Counted from the first letter of the stretch, positions 42,187 through 51,815 are shown. The stretch is 64,000 nucleotides of DNA from Niastella yeongjuensis (GCF_900110245.1 NZ_FOCZ01000001.1:868001-932000); one strand, 5' to 3'. A program made the numbers and translations. Notes: generated by a model from the letters alone, not told the origin.

Positions 42187-42660
42187 ATGCAACTGATAAC
42201 ATCTTATACAGTACGCTTTAGTGATTGCGATCCGCTGGGGCATTTGAACAATGCCCGGTACATCGATTATATGTTGAACGCGCGCGAAGATCACCTGAAA
42301 CAATTTTTCAACATTACGTTGTCTGAATATCATAAACAGGGATTGGCCTGGGTTACCCATAGCCATAATATCCGGTACCTGCGCCCGGTATTTTATAACG
42401 AGATCGTTTGTATTGAATCGCGGTTGATTGAGTTAGGAGAATCGCATGTACTGGTTGAATTGTTGATGTTTGATGAAAAGCAGGAAAACCTGAAAGCTAT
42501 TATGTGGACTAACTTCACCAGCGTAGATATAAAAACAGGCCGTAGAAAAGACCACCCAGCCTTCTTTATGGAGTTTGCCGCCACCATGAAAGTAGCTGAT
42601 GTGGATATCCATGCAGGTTTACAGGAAAGAATAAAAACATTGAGGAATCCCGTTCAATAA
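42187..42660 (+). CDS. Acyl-CoA thioesterase (hotdog fold)
   Basis: The 157-residue protein has the hotdog-fold thioesterase pattern RFSDCDPLGHLNNARYIDYMLNAREDH near the N-terminus, with the catalytic Asp in CDPLGHLNN, followed by the long helix and the beta strands FYNEIVCIESRLIELGESHVLVELLMFD. It most resembles 4-hydroxybenzoyl-CoA thioesterase-type enzymes that release CoA from short or aromatic acyl-CoAs. It lies 10 bases after the TetR gene, so it is probably under the same promoter and could respond to the same inducer (inference). A terminator follows. Confidence 0.9.
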   Translation: MQLITSYTVRFSDCDPLGHLNNARYIDYMLNAREDHLKQFFNITLSEYHKQGLAWVTHSHNIRYLRPVFYNEIVCIESRLIELGESHVLVELLMFDEKQENLKAIMWTNFTSVDIKTGRRKDHPAFFMEFAATMKVADVDIHAGLQERIKTLRNPVQ

Positions 42661-42676
42661 AGCGAAATACTTGACT

Positions 42677-42715
42677 AAAAACGCCTGACGTATCTATTGC
42701 GTCAGGCGTTTTTTA
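42677..42715 (+). terminator. Rho-independent terminator
   Basis: AAAACGCCTGACG pairs with CGTCAGGCGTTTT around a short loop and is followed by a T run. Confidence 0.92.
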
Positions 42716-42892
42716 GTTTAAACCCTGTCTGTTAAGGAATTACTAATACCTGCAGGCTCCCGTTTATCCCATACAAATACGCCTTTCTTCTTAGCATTTC
42801 TTTAATAAACTTCCAGCCTTTGGCGCCTTCTATTATACAAAGCAACACGCTAATAACAAGTAACAAAAATATTCACCTTAAAAGCATTTTAT

Positions 42893-43069
42893 ATGAAAAC
42901 GTTTTTTACCCTCACTACCATTATTCTGATAGTAATTGCCAGTTTAGTAAGCCTTGTATTATTTAAACATGGACATTATGCTTTCTCTGCACTGTTGGTT
43001 CTGACCAGTTATTTATCTGCTGCGTTGTGGATCTATGTATTGCAGACGAAGAAAGTGGTATTGGGTTAA
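42893..43069 (+). CDS. Small two-helix membrane protein (58 residues)
   Basis: A short frame from ATG 42893 to TAA 43067-43069 encodes a 58-residue protein with two hydrophobic helices (about residues 6-24 and 30-50), separated by a KHGHY turn, and a basic tail (QTKKVVLG). The hydrophobicity pattern and a following terminator hairpin support real expression. The upstream 200 bases hold no other gene. No family is recognised. It could be a regulator or stabiliser of a membrane complex, but nothing in the sequence shows which. Confidence 0.6.
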   Translation: MKTFFTLTTIILIVIASLVSLVLFKHGHYAFSALLVLTSYLSAALWIYVLQTKKVVLG

Positions 43070-43104
43070 TTAAAAACTTCTTTCAGTCATAACATAAAGG
43101 TATA

Positions 43105-43139
43105 GGGAACTGGTGTTTACCGGTTCCTTTTTTTGTTTT
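43105..43139 (+). terminator. Terminator of the small membrane protein gene
   Basis: GGAACTGG pairs with CCGGTTCC (one wobble) around a six-base loop and is followed by a run of seven T. Its T tract overlaps the stop of the minus-strand gene ending at 43138. Confidence 0.75.
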
Positions 43140-43395
43140 ATCTACCCGCTTTATGTTCCACCTCATTGCCTAATTCAGGTTCAGCAGTAATAAACCAGCG
43201 AGGTAATTCCTGTTCATGTAGTTTCCAGTGATTTGCTGAATCACGTGCAAGGGTTGCAGTGATCAGCCGCCCACTGCTATCGACAACAGAAATATGAAAG
43301 TAAATGGCCACAGAATTAATGCGGGCAAAATGAAACTCCCGTTTCAGCCCGTCGGTACATAAAATGGTTGTTGAAAAATCTGTTTCCATGATCAA
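43138..43395 (-). CDS. Small soluble protein of unknown function
   Basis: The 85-residue protein (83 if ATG 43389 is the start) has beta-rich character: a central segment KREFHFARINSVAIYFHISVVDSSGRLITATLARDS followed by WKLHEQELPRWFITAEPELGNEVEHKAGR. There is no signal peptide or membrane helix. I do not recognise the family. It is a lone gene, with a CACCTTTG element (seven of eight matches to TAnnTTTG) about 25 bases upstream on the minus strand. Confidence 0.55.
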   Translation of the reverse strand: MIMETDFSTTILCTDGLKREFHFARINSVAIYFHISVVDSSGRLITATLARDSANHWKLHEQELPRWFITAEPELGNEVEHKAGR

Positions 43396-43683
43396 CTGTT
43401 TAACGCACTACAAAGGTGCACAATAATCCTTCCATTATTGTGGGAAATCGGGTTAAAAAGTAATTGGAATTATTCAAGTGATTGGGAATTAGTAATTTAT
43501 TTTAAAGTATTCAGTTGCCTGTTTTATTCACAAAAACAGGGACGATCCATTTTTACAGTAAAATCGTGGCGAAAATTCTACCTAAAAAATCGTAAATTGA
43601 TAGAGGAGTACTGACTGTAGAATCTCTTTTACAAAACCATCGTTCACTTACATTATTTCATTCTCATTACTTTTTGCCAAAGC

Positions 43684-46290
43684 ATGAAGAAGTCGATTGT
43701 TGGCTGCTTGCTGCTGCTTATGCAATTACTGACCGCCCGTGCCGATCACATCACCGGTGGTGAAATGCATTATACCTATACCGGCATTAGTAATGGTATG
43801 TACAACTATCTGGTCACCGCCAAATTATTTATGGATTGTTACAGTAACCGGCGGCTGCCAGACCCGGCTTATTTTGGTGTTTTTAATAAGGGCACCGGTG
43901 CGCATATTATGGATATGTCCATCCCAATGGCCCACCAGGACAGACTGATCTTAAGTAATGCCAGTCCCTGTATCACCGATCCGCCATCTGTTTGTTACGA
44001 TATTGGTTTTTATGATTTCAATGTGAACCTGCCGCCGGTGGCAGAAGGGTACATTATTGTAATACAGGTTGTATACCGGGTGCAGGGCATAAGTAATCTT
44101 ACACCGGGTTATGGTAATATTGGTGCAACCTATACAGGTGAAATTCCAGGCAATGGCGTGGTGGCATCAGGGCCGCAGAACAGCAGCGCTCAATTTAATG
44201 GGGATGATATGGTGGTGATCTGCGCCAATAATTCTTTCTCTTACAACTTCGCAGCGGTAGATAATGATAACGACCAGTTGCGTTATTCATTTACCAATGC
44301 CTATATCGGCGGATCAGGTGGCGGTGGTGTGAATTTTCCCCCGGTTTCCCCACCCTATTCTTCCGTGCCTTATGGCGCCAATTACGGGCCTGGAGCACCA
44401 CTAGGCGGCAATGTAAAGATCAATGCGAACACGGGCATGATAACGGGTATAGCGCCCGGGCAGGGCACATATGTGGTAACGGTACAGGTGGAAGAAATCA
44501 GAAATGGCGTTGTAATTGCCACGCAACGAAAAGACCTGCAAATACGCATTACGGCCTGCTCCATTGCGTCGGCATCTATGCCGCCCGATTACATGCTTTG
44601 CAAGAATTCGCAAACCATAACGCTCGCCAATTTGAGTACCAGTCCGCTCATTACCTCTACTACCTGGGAGCTGATCAATAGCAAAGGGGTTTCCCTGTTC
44701 AACTCAAACGATGCTGTTACCAGTTATACGTTTCCCGATACGGGTGTTTATACTGTAAAACTGGTGATCAATCGCAATCAGCAATGTTCCGATTCAGCCA
44801 TTTCGCTAGCCTATGTATATCCTGGCTTTAAACCCGATTTTAGCGTGCATGGCATTTGCTTTAATAAGCCAACGCAGTTTCTCGATGCGTCGGCTACTGT
44901 TTATGGCAATGTGGATTCATGGGAATGGGACTTTGGTGATGGAACCGGGAATGATTTCTCTTCGCAGCCTTCCCCTGTTTATACTTTTCAGTCGATGGGT
45001 TTTAAAGAGGTACGACTGATAGCCACCAATACCAGGGGCTGCCGCGATACAATGGTTAAAAATATTTCCATAGTTGATAAACCGCCTTTGACACTGGCTT
45101 TTCGCGATACGCTTATCTGCATCCCCGATGCACTGCAATTGCGGGCAATTGGTAATGGTGTTTTTAGCTGGTCGCCGGGCACTGCCCTGGTAAATGGGAA
45201 TACGGCAACACCCACGGTGAATCCTGTGACCACTACAACGTATAGCGTTCAACTCAATGACAATGGTTGTCTCAATAGTGATTCGGTACAAGTGCGGGTA
45301 GTAGACCATGTAACCTTGCTGGCAATGAATGATACTACTATCTGCCAGGGCGATGCCATTCACCTGCATATACAATCAGACGGTTTGCAATATAGCTGGA
45401 CACCAGCCGGCCAGGTATTGAATGCAACCGCAGCTAATCCGGATGTGGTAACCACGACCAGTACAAATTATACGGTAACAGCCAACATCGGTAGTTGCCT
45501 GGCTAAAGACCAGATACTGGTTACTACTGTCCCTTATCCCATGGCGGATGCCGGTTTAGACACTACCATTTGTTTTGATACCAAAGCCTGGCTTATGGGC
45601 AGCACAGAGGCTATTCGGTTTGTTTGGCTGCCGGCGGCCTCATTGAGCAATATCAACCTATTGAACCCGGTTGCTTCACCAAAAGCAACAACGGCTTACG
45701 TGTTCTCGGCTTATGATAATAAGGGCTGTCCCAAACCAGGGTATGATACAGTAGTGGTGAATGTATTACCCGATATAGATCCGTTTGCAGGCCGCGATAC
45801 GGCGGTGGTGGTAAATCAATTACTACAATTGCAGGCAAGTGGCGGTAAAGCCTATCAATGGGTCCCGGCCACCGGTTTATCGAACCCGGGTATTGACAAT
45901 CCCACTGCCACCTATACAGCGCCTTCAACCGGTATTACCTATAAAGTGTTAGTGTTTAATGATGCCGGGTGTGTTGATTCTGCGTACGTAAAAGTGAAAG
46001 TATTTCAAACTGTGCCAACAGTTTTTGTGCCCAATGCATTTACACCTAATGGCGATGGAAAGAACGATCTGTTGCGTCCGATTGCGGTAGGAATAGCCCG
46101 CATCGGCTATTTCGAGATCTTTAATCGCTGGGGCCAACTGATTTTCAGGACTTCTACCAACGAACATGGCTGGGATGGAACCATTGGTGGTAAAGTACAA
46201 CCCGCAGGCACGTATGTGTGGATGGTAAAAGCTATTGACTACCTGGGTGCACCGTATGTGCAACGTGGAACGATAGTTTTGGTAAGATGA
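43684..46290 (+). CDS. Large T9SS-secreted PKD-domain protein with type-B C-terminal signal
   Basis: The N-terminal signal peptide covers about residues 1-20. A beta-sandwich N-terminal part (GGEMHYTYTG..., about 20-300) is followed by a PKD-type domain near 380-470 with WEWDFGDGTGNDF, then several Ig-like repeats rich in SWSPG, TICQGD and YSWTPA, and a C-terminal gliding-motility type-B domain (VPTVFVPNAFTPNGDGKNDLLRPI...FNRWGQLIFRTS...WDGTIGG...PAGTYVWMVKAIDYLGAPYVQRGTIVLVR). That C-terminus directs export by the type IX system and covalent surface attachment. At 868 residues it is a surface adhesin or scaffold; a specific ligand is not evident. Confidence 0.9.
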   Translation: MKKSIVGCLLLLMQLLTARADHITGGEMHYTYTGISNGMYNYLVTAKLFMDCYSNRRLPDPAYFGVFNKGTGAHIMDMSIPMAHQDRLILSNASPCITDPPSVCYDIGFYDFNVNLPPVAEGYIIVIQVVYRVQGISNLTPGYGNIGATYTGEIPGNGVVASGPQNSSAQFNGDDMVVICANNSFSYNFAAVDNDNDQLRYSFTNAYIGGSGGGGVNFPPVSPPYSSVPYGANYGPGAPLGGNVKINANTGMITGIAPGQGTYVVTVQVEEIRNGVVIATQRKDLQIRITACSIASASMPPDYMLCKNSQTITLANLSTSPLITSTTWELINSKGVSLFNSNDAVTSYTFPDTGVYTVKLVINRNQQCSDSAISLAYVYPGFKPDFSVHGICFNKPTQFLDASATVYGNVDSWEWDFGDGTGNDFSSQPSPVYTFQSMGFKEVRLIATNTRGCRDTMVKNISIVDKPPLTLAFRDTLICIPDALQLRAIGNGVFSWSPGTALVNGNTATPTVNPVTTTTYSVQLNDNGCLNSDSVQVRVVDHVTLLAMNDTTICQGDAIHLHIQSDGLQYSWTPAGQVLNATAANPDVVTTTSTNYTVTANIGSCLAKDQILVTTVPYPMADAGLDTTICFDTKAWLMGSTEAIRFVWLPAASLSNINLLNPVASPKATTAYVFSAYDNKGCPKPGYDTVVVNVLPDIDPFAGRDTAVVVNQLLQLQASGGKAYQWVPATGLSNPGIDNPTATYTAPSTGITYKVLVFNDAGCVDSAYVKVKVFQTVPTVFVPNAFTPNGDGKNDLLRPIAVGIARIGYFEIFNRWGQLIFRTSTNEHGWDGTIGGKVQPAGTYVWMVKAIDYLGAPYVQRGTIVLVR

Positions 46291-46294
46291 GTTA

Positions 46295-46705
46295 TTAGCC
46301 GGCAACCTGGTTCCAGTCCATAGAGAAAACATTATTCAAGCAGACGCACAGCTCACTGATGCGGGTGGGTTTGGTTAAAAAATAATGCGCACCTAACTGC
46401 ATTATTTCCTGTTTGTCTTTTTGATTGGAACTGGTAGTATAGATAATCAGTGGAACGGTTGAATACCTGGAAAGCTTTTTGATTTCTATCAAACATTCCT
46501 TGCCATTCAATTTTGGCATATTCAGATCAAGGAAAATAAAATCGGGGAATGGAACCGTTTCATCTTTTAAATGTTTTAATGCCGCTTCACCATTGTTGGC
46601 ATAAAAGCATTCAAAAGGGATATTCAAGTCCTTCATGGCCTCATTAATGAACAGCCGATCGTCTTCATCATCATCAATTATGAAAAGGGTTCTGGTTTTA
46701 TCCAT
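46295..46705 (-). CDS. Stand-alone receiver-domain response regulator
   Basis: The 136-residue protein is a single receiver domain with no output domain: FIIDDDEDDRLFINEAMKDL (acidic pocket Asp residues), FLDLNMPKLNGKECL with the phospho-accepting Asp, IIYTTSSNQKD (the conserved Thr/Ser) and the Lys in FLTKPTRIS. The start ATG 46705 (MDKTRTLFIIDDD) fits better than an upstream ATG at 46735. Such orphan receivers usually relay phosphate within hybrid kinase networks or with chemotaxis proteins. No kinase is adjacent. It ends four bases from the convergent PKD gene. Confidence 0.88.
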   Translation of the reverse strand: MDKTRTLFIIDDDEDDRLFINEAMKDLNIPFECFYANNGEAALKHLKDETVPFPDFIFLDLNMPKLNGKECLIEIKKLSRYSTVPLIIYTTSSNQKDKQEIMQLGAHYFLTKPTRISELCVCLNNVFSMDWNQVAG

Positions 46706-46970
46706 GAAGTGGGTAATAATAGATAAAATTACCAATTTTCGGGAGTAATTCCCCTTACACAGAATATTTTAATCTGGTAAAAAGAGTTAGATTTTCCCAA
46801 TACATATTTGTGATAGTGTTTATACACAACGCCTCCTGTTTGTACCTGTAACAGATGCCGGAAATTGCCTGATCACAAAAAAATGTTCCTGAAATAGGTA
46901 ACTTCAGCCTTGCGATACCGCCGGCAATCGATTGCATGGCTGCCGGCTAAACCAACGATACTATAATCAG

Positions 46971-48191
46971 ATGAAAAAAATTACTAAGCACCTGTTTGTT
47001 GTGTTATTGTTGTTACCCCTATGGATGCATGCACAAAAAGTAAATTCAAATGGTGCCCTGCACCGCGATTACTTTGTAAATGCTATGGTTCGGATAGCAG
47101 ATCCGCTTTTGACTGCACTGAGTAAAAATGAACTAAAAAAGAAAATGCCGGTGGAAGCCAAAACCAGCGACCGGCAAAACTTTACCTATCTCGAAGCATT
47201 TGGCCGTTTACTGGCAGGTATGGCGCCCTGGCTGGAACTGGGACCCGATAGCACCACAGAAGGAAAATTACGAAAGAAATACCTCGATCTATCGATCACC
47301 TGCATTCGCAATGCCACCGATCCGGCGGCGCCTGATTATATGAATTTTAATAAAGGCGGCCAGGCGCTGGTAGATGCGGCGTTTTTGTCGCAGGCCCTGT
47401 TACGGGCACCCAACCAGTTATGGGGGCGCCTCGATGCTAAAACAAGAAAAAATCTGCTGGAAGCTCTTAAATCGTCGCGGGTAATAACGCCGGGCCATAG
47501 CAACTGGCTTTTTTTCAGTGCCATGATTGAAGCGGCCCTGTTACAATTTGAGGGCAGTTGCGATAAAATGCGGGTAGACTATGCCGTGTCACAACATCTA
47601 CAATGGTATAAAGGGGACGGCGCTTATGGCGATGGAGCCACGTTTCATTGGGACTATTACAACAGTTTCGTCATTCAGCCCATGTTCCTGGAAGTATTGC
47701 AAATACTGATCAACAGCGGCCAGAATGAGAATAAAACCTATGAGCTGGAGTTGAACCGGGCCCGGCGTTATGCTGCCATCCAGGAACGTATGATCTCCCC
47801 GGAGGGCACTTATCCGCCCATTGGCCGCTCATTGGCTTACCGGTTTGGTGCCTTTCAATTATTGTCGAAGATTGCCCTGATGCACCAACTACCCAATGAT
47901 GTGCTGCCGCAGCAGGTACGCTGCGCCTTCTATGAAGTGGTGAAACGGCAGCTGGAAGCCCCCCATACTTTTGATTCAGCAGGCTGGCTCACCATAGGAT
48001 TGGCTGGTCACCAGCCGGGAGTGGGCGAACCGTATATTTCAACCGGTAGCCTGTATTTGTGTTCCCAGGTATTTTTGGTGTTGGGACTGCCAGCTACGGA
48101 TGCCTTCTGGCAAAATGCCGATGCCGACTGGACCGCCAAAAAAGCCTGGCAGGGGGAAGCCATTCCAATTGATCATGCAATTGAAAATTAA
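46971..48191 (+). CDS. Secreted DUF2264-family protein
   Basis: ATG 46971 gives a signal peptide (MKKITKHLFVVLLLLPLWMHAQ region, about residues 1-21). The rest, about 385 residues, is a DUF2264 (alpha/alpha toroid-like) protein: YLEAFGRLLAGMAPWLEL near the N-terminus, LWGRLDAKTRKNLLEALKSSRVITPGHSNWLFFSAMIEAALL, QWYKGDGAYGDGATFHWDYYNSFVIQPM and YPPIGRSLAYRFGAFQLL. DUF2264 proteins are helical-barrel sugar-active proteins frequently found in polysaccharide-degrading contexts; the reaction is not established. An FMN reductase gene follows after 15 bases. Confidence 0.85.
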   Translation: MKKITKHLFVVLLLLPLWMHAQKVNSNGALHRDYFVNAMVRIADPLLTALSKNELKKKMPVEAKTSDRQNFTYLEAFGRLLAGMAPWLELGPDSTTEGKLRKKYLDLSITCIRNATDPAAPDYMNFNKGGQALVDAAFLSQALLRAPNQLWGRLDAKTRKNLLEALKSSRVITPGHSNWLFFSAMIEAALLQFEGSCDKMRVDYAVSQHLQWYKGDGAYGDGATFHWDYYNSFVIQPMFLEVLQILINSGQNENKTYELELNRARRYAAIQERMISPEGTYPPIGRSLAYRFGAFQLLSKIALMHQLPNDVLPQQVRCAFYEVVKRQLEAPHTFDSAGWLTIGLAGHQPGVGEPYISTGSLYLCSQVFLVLGLPATDAFWQNADADWTAKKAWQGEAIPIDHAIEN

Positions 48192-48206
48192 TAATCCATA
48201 TCATAT

Positions 48207-48761
48207 ATGAATAGAAGAATAAAGATCTTAGCCGTGTCAGGAGGGTTGCGACCCACTTCAACCAATGCGTTACTGGTAAAGGAAATACAAAAATGGGCGC
48301 CGGCAAATGTTGCGATATCGATTTATGAAGGGTTGGCCACATTGCCTGCATTTGACGACAGTACAACAATATCGGAAAGCGTAACTGAATGGCGCCGGCA
48401 ACTGTCGGACGCGGATGGTGTATTGATCTGTTCGCCCGAATACGCCTTTGGTGTTCCGGGTGCTTTGAAAAATGCCATTGAGTGGACAGTTAAATCAAGC
48501 GAGCTGGTTAATAAACCGTTAGCATTAATAACGGCTGCCTCCAGCGGCGATAAGGCCCATGCCGCCTGGTTACAGATCTTTTCAGCCCTGTCGGCCGACA
48601 TTCCTGCAGGAGGCGCCTTATTAATTCCATTTATTCGCACAAAATTCAACGAAAAAGGGGAGGTGTCGGATGCAGCTACAAAAGAAGCCATTCTCAATAC
48701 CCTGCAGGCGCTCATCCAAACCATTGATAAAAAAGCATCTGAAGAAATGGAGCAAACTTGA
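48207..48761 (+). CDS. NAD(P)H-dependent FMN reductase
   Basis: The 184-residue flavodoxin-fold protein shows the FMN phosphate loop SGGLRPTSTNALLVKEI near residue 11, LPAFDD, the CSPEYAFGVPGALKNAIEW motif near 75 that is diagnostic for the NADPH-dependent FMN reductase (FMN_red) family, and SGDKAHAAWLQIF. It transfers electrons from NAD(P)H to FMN or quinones. It lies 15 bases after the DUF2264 gene, so they are likely co-transcribed, but no joint function is apparent. The basic N-terminus (MNRRIKILAV) starts directly at the first strand, supporting the start. Confidence 0.9.
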   Translation: MNRRIKILAVSGGLRPTSTNALLVKEIQKWAPANVAISIYEGLATLPAFDDSTTISESVTEWRRQLSDADGVLICSPEYAFGVPGALKNAIEWTVKSSELVNKPLALITAASSGDKAHAAWLQIFSALSADIPAGGALLIPFIRTKFNEKGEVSDAATKEAILNTLQALIQTIDKKASEEMEQT

Positions 48762-48787
48762 TAAATGTTAAAAAAAATCAACATGCC

Positions 48788-48817
48788 TTTGCCTGGCCTT
48801 ATTAAAAACGAACTTTG
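48788..48817 (+). promoter_or_regulatory. Promoter of the subtilisin-like lipoprotein gene
   Basis: TTTG at 48788-48791 and GAACTTTG at 48810-48817 have an 18-base spacer; the second matches TAnnTTTG in seven of eight positions. The leader before ATG 48947 would be about 125 bases. Confidence 0.5.
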
Positions 48818-48946
48818 CGGAGCATTGGCTCGTTATTTGACCTTGAACACCCATATTTAAAAAATTAAAAAGGGGTTAAAGTAATCATAAACACCCAGCC
48901 ATATAATCTCAAAAACCGTTAATACAACCCGGAGGTCCTTTCAAAA

Positions 48947-50131
48947 ATGCAGATAAAAAAAATATTCTTTACACTAGCTACAGGTTTGACTGTATTTGCA
49001 GCGTGTAAAAAAAATGATTTTAATGCTTCCGATTCAGGAAATGACAATGCTTCTACCAACAATTGTGTGGTAGGACAAAGTGTTGGCAGCGGAGAAATTA
49101 TTCCTGATCAATACATAGTAGCTTATAGGGAATCAACCGGGGTAGATCTGACTTCTACCGCAGGTGTTTCATCTTTTACCAATAGTTTATTGCAACGGAA
49201 CAAGATCAATGTGAGTGCCATGAGGGGAAATTTCTTCGGTGGCGCCAGAGGTTTTATTGCCCGGTTATCGGGCCCTGAATTGTTTCGTTTACGGCAGGAT
49301 TCTACCATCAGTAAGATTGAACCGGACCGCATTGTAGCCTATGGTTCCTGTTTTCAGGTGGTTGAACCAAAAACGATTACCTGGAACGTAAACCGGGTGG
49401 GTTATGGCGATGGAACCGGTAAAACCGCATGGATCATTGACTCCGGGATAGATTTTACCCACCCCGATCTGAATGCAGATTCAGCACGCAGTAAATGTTT
49501 TATAAATGGCGTAACCTCTGCCCGCGATGAAAATGGGCATGGTACCCATGTTGCCGGTATTATTGGCGCCAAGAATAACTCTTTTGGAACATTGGGCGTA
49601 GCATCAGGCGCCAACCTGGTAGCCCTGAGGGTGTTTGATAAAGATGGCAAAGGCACACTGGGGTCCATCATTCAGGCTTTGACTTATGTAAACGGCAATG
49701 CCAAAGCCGGTGATGTAGTGAATATGAGCCTTGGTGAAGATACCGTATCGGCTATTTTGGACCAGGCCGTTCAAAACACCGCGTCTAAAGGAATATATAT
49801 AGCTATTGCAGCGGGCAATGATCATAAACCAGCTGCGCAGTTTTCACCAGGCCGCGTGAATGCAAAAAATGTTTATACCATATCATCTGTTGATAGTCTT
49901 GATAATTTTTCTTCTTTTTCAAATTACGGGAATGATGTGGTGGATTTTGCGGCACCCGGTGAACGCATTACTTCTACTTTTTTAAATGGCAAGTACGCCA
50001 TCATCAGTGGTACATCCATGGCGACACCGCATGTAGCCGGTTTGTTATTGCTGGAAGGAAGCGCCATAAAGTCATCCGGAACATCAAAAAACGCCCCCGA
50101 CGGCATAGCCTATCCCATTGCCCATAAATAA
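48947..50131 (+). CDS. Subtilisin-like (S8) serine protease lipoprotein
   Basis: The lipoprotein signal ends with the lipobox VFAAC (about Cys21). An I9-type propeptide follows (IIPDQYIVAYRE, then GFIARLSGPELFRL). The catalytic triad is present: Asp165 in IDSGIDFTHPDL, His198 in GHGTHVAGI and Ser357 in SGTSMATPHVAG, with Asn in the oxyanion region AIAAGNDHKP. The 394 residues and the order match S8A subtilases with a propeptide. Lipidation anchors it to an outer or inner membrane. It may process surface or periplasmic proteins. The leader of about 130 bases from the promoter could carry regulation. Confidence 0.92.
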   Translation: MQIKKIFFTLATGLTVFAACKKNDFNASDSGNDNASTNNCVVGQSVGSGEIIPDQYIVAYRESTGVDLTSTAGVSSFTNSLLQRNKINVSAMRGNFFGGARGFIARLSGPELFRLRQDSTISKIEPDRIVAYGSCFQVVEPKTITWNVNRVGYGDGTGKTAWIIDSGIDFTHPDLNADSARSKCFINGVTSARDENGHGTHVAGIIGAKNNSFGTLGVASGANLVALRVFDKDGKGTLGSIIQALTYVNGNAKAGDVVNMSLGEDTVSAILDQAVQNTASKGIYIAIAAGNDHKPAAQFSPGRVNAKNVYTISSVDSLDNFSSFSNYGNDVVDFAAPGERITSTFLNGKYAIISGTSMATPHVAGLLLLEGSAIKSSGTSKNAPDGIAYPIAHK

Positions 50132-50201
50132 TTAATACTTAGGCCGGTTAGTATGCATATTGGGGAATTAGTTGCCCAAGGAATGCTGGTTTTAAATTTC
50201 G

Positions 50202-51017
50202 ATGGATGATGCATCCATGAGTTTAAAACAGAAACAGCCGCGCAGATATGTTTTTACCGGAAAGATCGATGCATTCTTTACCGATGTATATACTTTTGGT
50301 CAGTTTATCTCACGCTTTTTTAAAAGCCTGTTTTTGCCTCCCTATGAGTTTAAGGAAATAGTGAGGCAGAGTTATTCAATAGGCGTAAAAAGCTTACCGC
50401 TTATAACACTGACCGGTTTCATCACAGGCATCGTATTCACCAAACAAAGCCGGCCTTCCTTATCGGATTTTGGCGCTACCTCGTGGTTACCGTCACTGGT
50501 AACTATTGCCATTGTGCGGGCGCTGGCGCCATTGGTAACCGGTTTGATCACTGCTGGTAAAGTAGGTTCAAACATTGGCGCCGAGCTCGGCTCCATGAAA
50601 GTAACCGAGCAAATAGATGCAATGGAAGTGTCGGCCACCAATCCCTTTAAATTTTTAGTGGTTACCAGGGTACTGGCCACCACTTGTATGGTGCCGTTAT
50701 TGATGTTGTATATGGCATTGTTAGCCATGATGGGCGCATTTGTAAATGTGCACAGCAACGAACAAACCAGTTTTGTTTCCTTTATCGAGAACGGCTTTCA
50801 CAGCATTAGCTTCCTGGATATTTACTCCTCGTTTATAAAGTCAATAATATTTGGATTTACTATAGGTATAGTGGGTTGTTACCAGGGTTATAACACTACC
50901 CAGGGCACACAGGGCGTAGGCCGTGCCGCCAATACCTCCGTGGTAATGGCCATGTTCCTGATATTTATTGAAGAAATAATTGTAGTACAGATCATCAATT
51001 GGTTCAGAATGCCCTGA
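50202..51017 (+). CDS. mlaE: MlaE-family ABC transporter permease
   Basis: The 271-residue protein has about five to six membrane helices and the MlaE family landmarks FKEIVRQSYSIGVKSLPLITLTGFITGIVF and LGSMKVTEQIDAMEVSATNPFKFLVVTRVLATT, plus GCYQGYNTTQGTQGVGRAANTSVVMAMFLIF near the end. MlaE pairs with the MlaF ATPase and MlaD MCE protein to move phospholipids between the inner and outer membranes. The next gene overlaps it by one base (TGATG), showing translational coupling. MlaB and MlaC are not adjacent, as is usual for Bacteroidota. Confidence 0.92.
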   Translation: MDDASMSLKQKQPRRYVFTGKIDAFFTDVYTFGQFISRFFKSLFLPPYEFKEIVRQSYSIGVKSLPLITLTGFITGIVFTKQSRPSLSDFGATSWLPSLVTIAIVRALAPLVTGLITAGKVGSNIGAELGSMKVTEQIDAMEVSATNPFKFLVVTRVLATTCMVPLLMLYMALLAMMGAFVNVHSNEQTSFVSFIENGFHSISFLDIYSSFIKSIIFGFTIGIVGCYQGYNTTQGTQGVGRAANTSVVMAMFLIFIEEIIVVQIINWFRMP

Positions 51018-51790
51018 TGGAAAAGAAGAACAAACATATCGACAGAACAAAAAAGGTTATTTCCATACACGACTTGTATAAATCGTTTGGAACAAATCAT
51101 GTGTTGCGGGGCATTAACCTCGATGTTTACCAGGGAGAGAATGTAGTGGTGCTGGGCAGATCAGGAACCGGTAAATCGGTGTTGATAAAAATCATAGCCG
51201 GCTTATTGAAACCCGACAGCGGTACAGTGAATGTGCTGGAGCAGGATGTGGCGAAGATCAGCTACCAGGAGCTGGAACAACTGCGATTGCGCATTGGCTT
51301 TTCTTTCCAAAGCAGTGCGTTGTACGATAGTATGACGGTACGCGAAAACCTGGAGTTCCCCTTGTTACGCAATTCAAAAGATTTAAGCCGGGAACAGCTA
51401 ACGCAGGCTGTTGAAAACGCACTGGAAGCAGTTGGGTTATCCCAAACCATCAACCAGTGGCCGGCAGAATTATCAGGCGGTCAGCGTAAACGCATTGGTA
51501 TTGCACGCACCCTGATCATGCAACCGGCTATTATGTTGTACGATGAACCAACGGCTGGTCTTGATCCTATTACCAGTATGGAAATTAATGACCTCATCAA
51601 TGAAGTGCAGGAACGGTTTAACACCAGTTCTATTATTATTACACATGACCTTACCTGTGCCAAAGCAACCGGCGACCGCCTGGCGGTATTGCTGGATGGC
51701 AGGTTTGCAAAAGAAGGCACATTTGAAGAAGTGTTTGCCAGTGATGATGAACGGTTAAAAAGTTTTTACGATTACAATTTCATAACCTGA
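51017..51790 (+). CDS. mlaF: MlaF-family ABC transporter ATP-binding protein
   Basis: ATG 51017 overlaps the permease stop (TGATG); an in-frame TTG at 50999 is less likely. The 257-residue ATPase has the Walker A site GRSGTGKSVLIK near residue 44, the Q-loop FSFQSSALYDSM, the signature LSGGQRKRIGIA, Walker B IMLYDEPTAGLD and the H-loop ITHDL. The VLRGINLDVYQGENVVV start is typical of MlaF. It provides ATP hydrolysis for the MlaED lipid transporter. The operon order E-F-D matches the Mla complex. Confidence 0.94.
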   Translation: MEKKNKHIDRTKKVISIHDLYKSFGTNHVLRGINLDVYQGENVVVLGRSGTGKSVLIKIIAGLLKPDSGTVNVLEQDVAKISYQELEQLRLRIGFSFQSSALYDSMTVRENLEFPLLRNSKDLSREQLTQAVENALEAVGLSQTINQWPAELSGGQRKRIGIARTLIMQPAIMLYDEPTAGLDPITSMEINDLINEVQERFNTSSIIITHDLTCAKATGDRLAVLLDGRFAKEGTFEEVFASDDERLKSFYDYNFIT

Positions 51791-51815
51791 TCTATACCAC
51801 TAAAAATATTATCCG

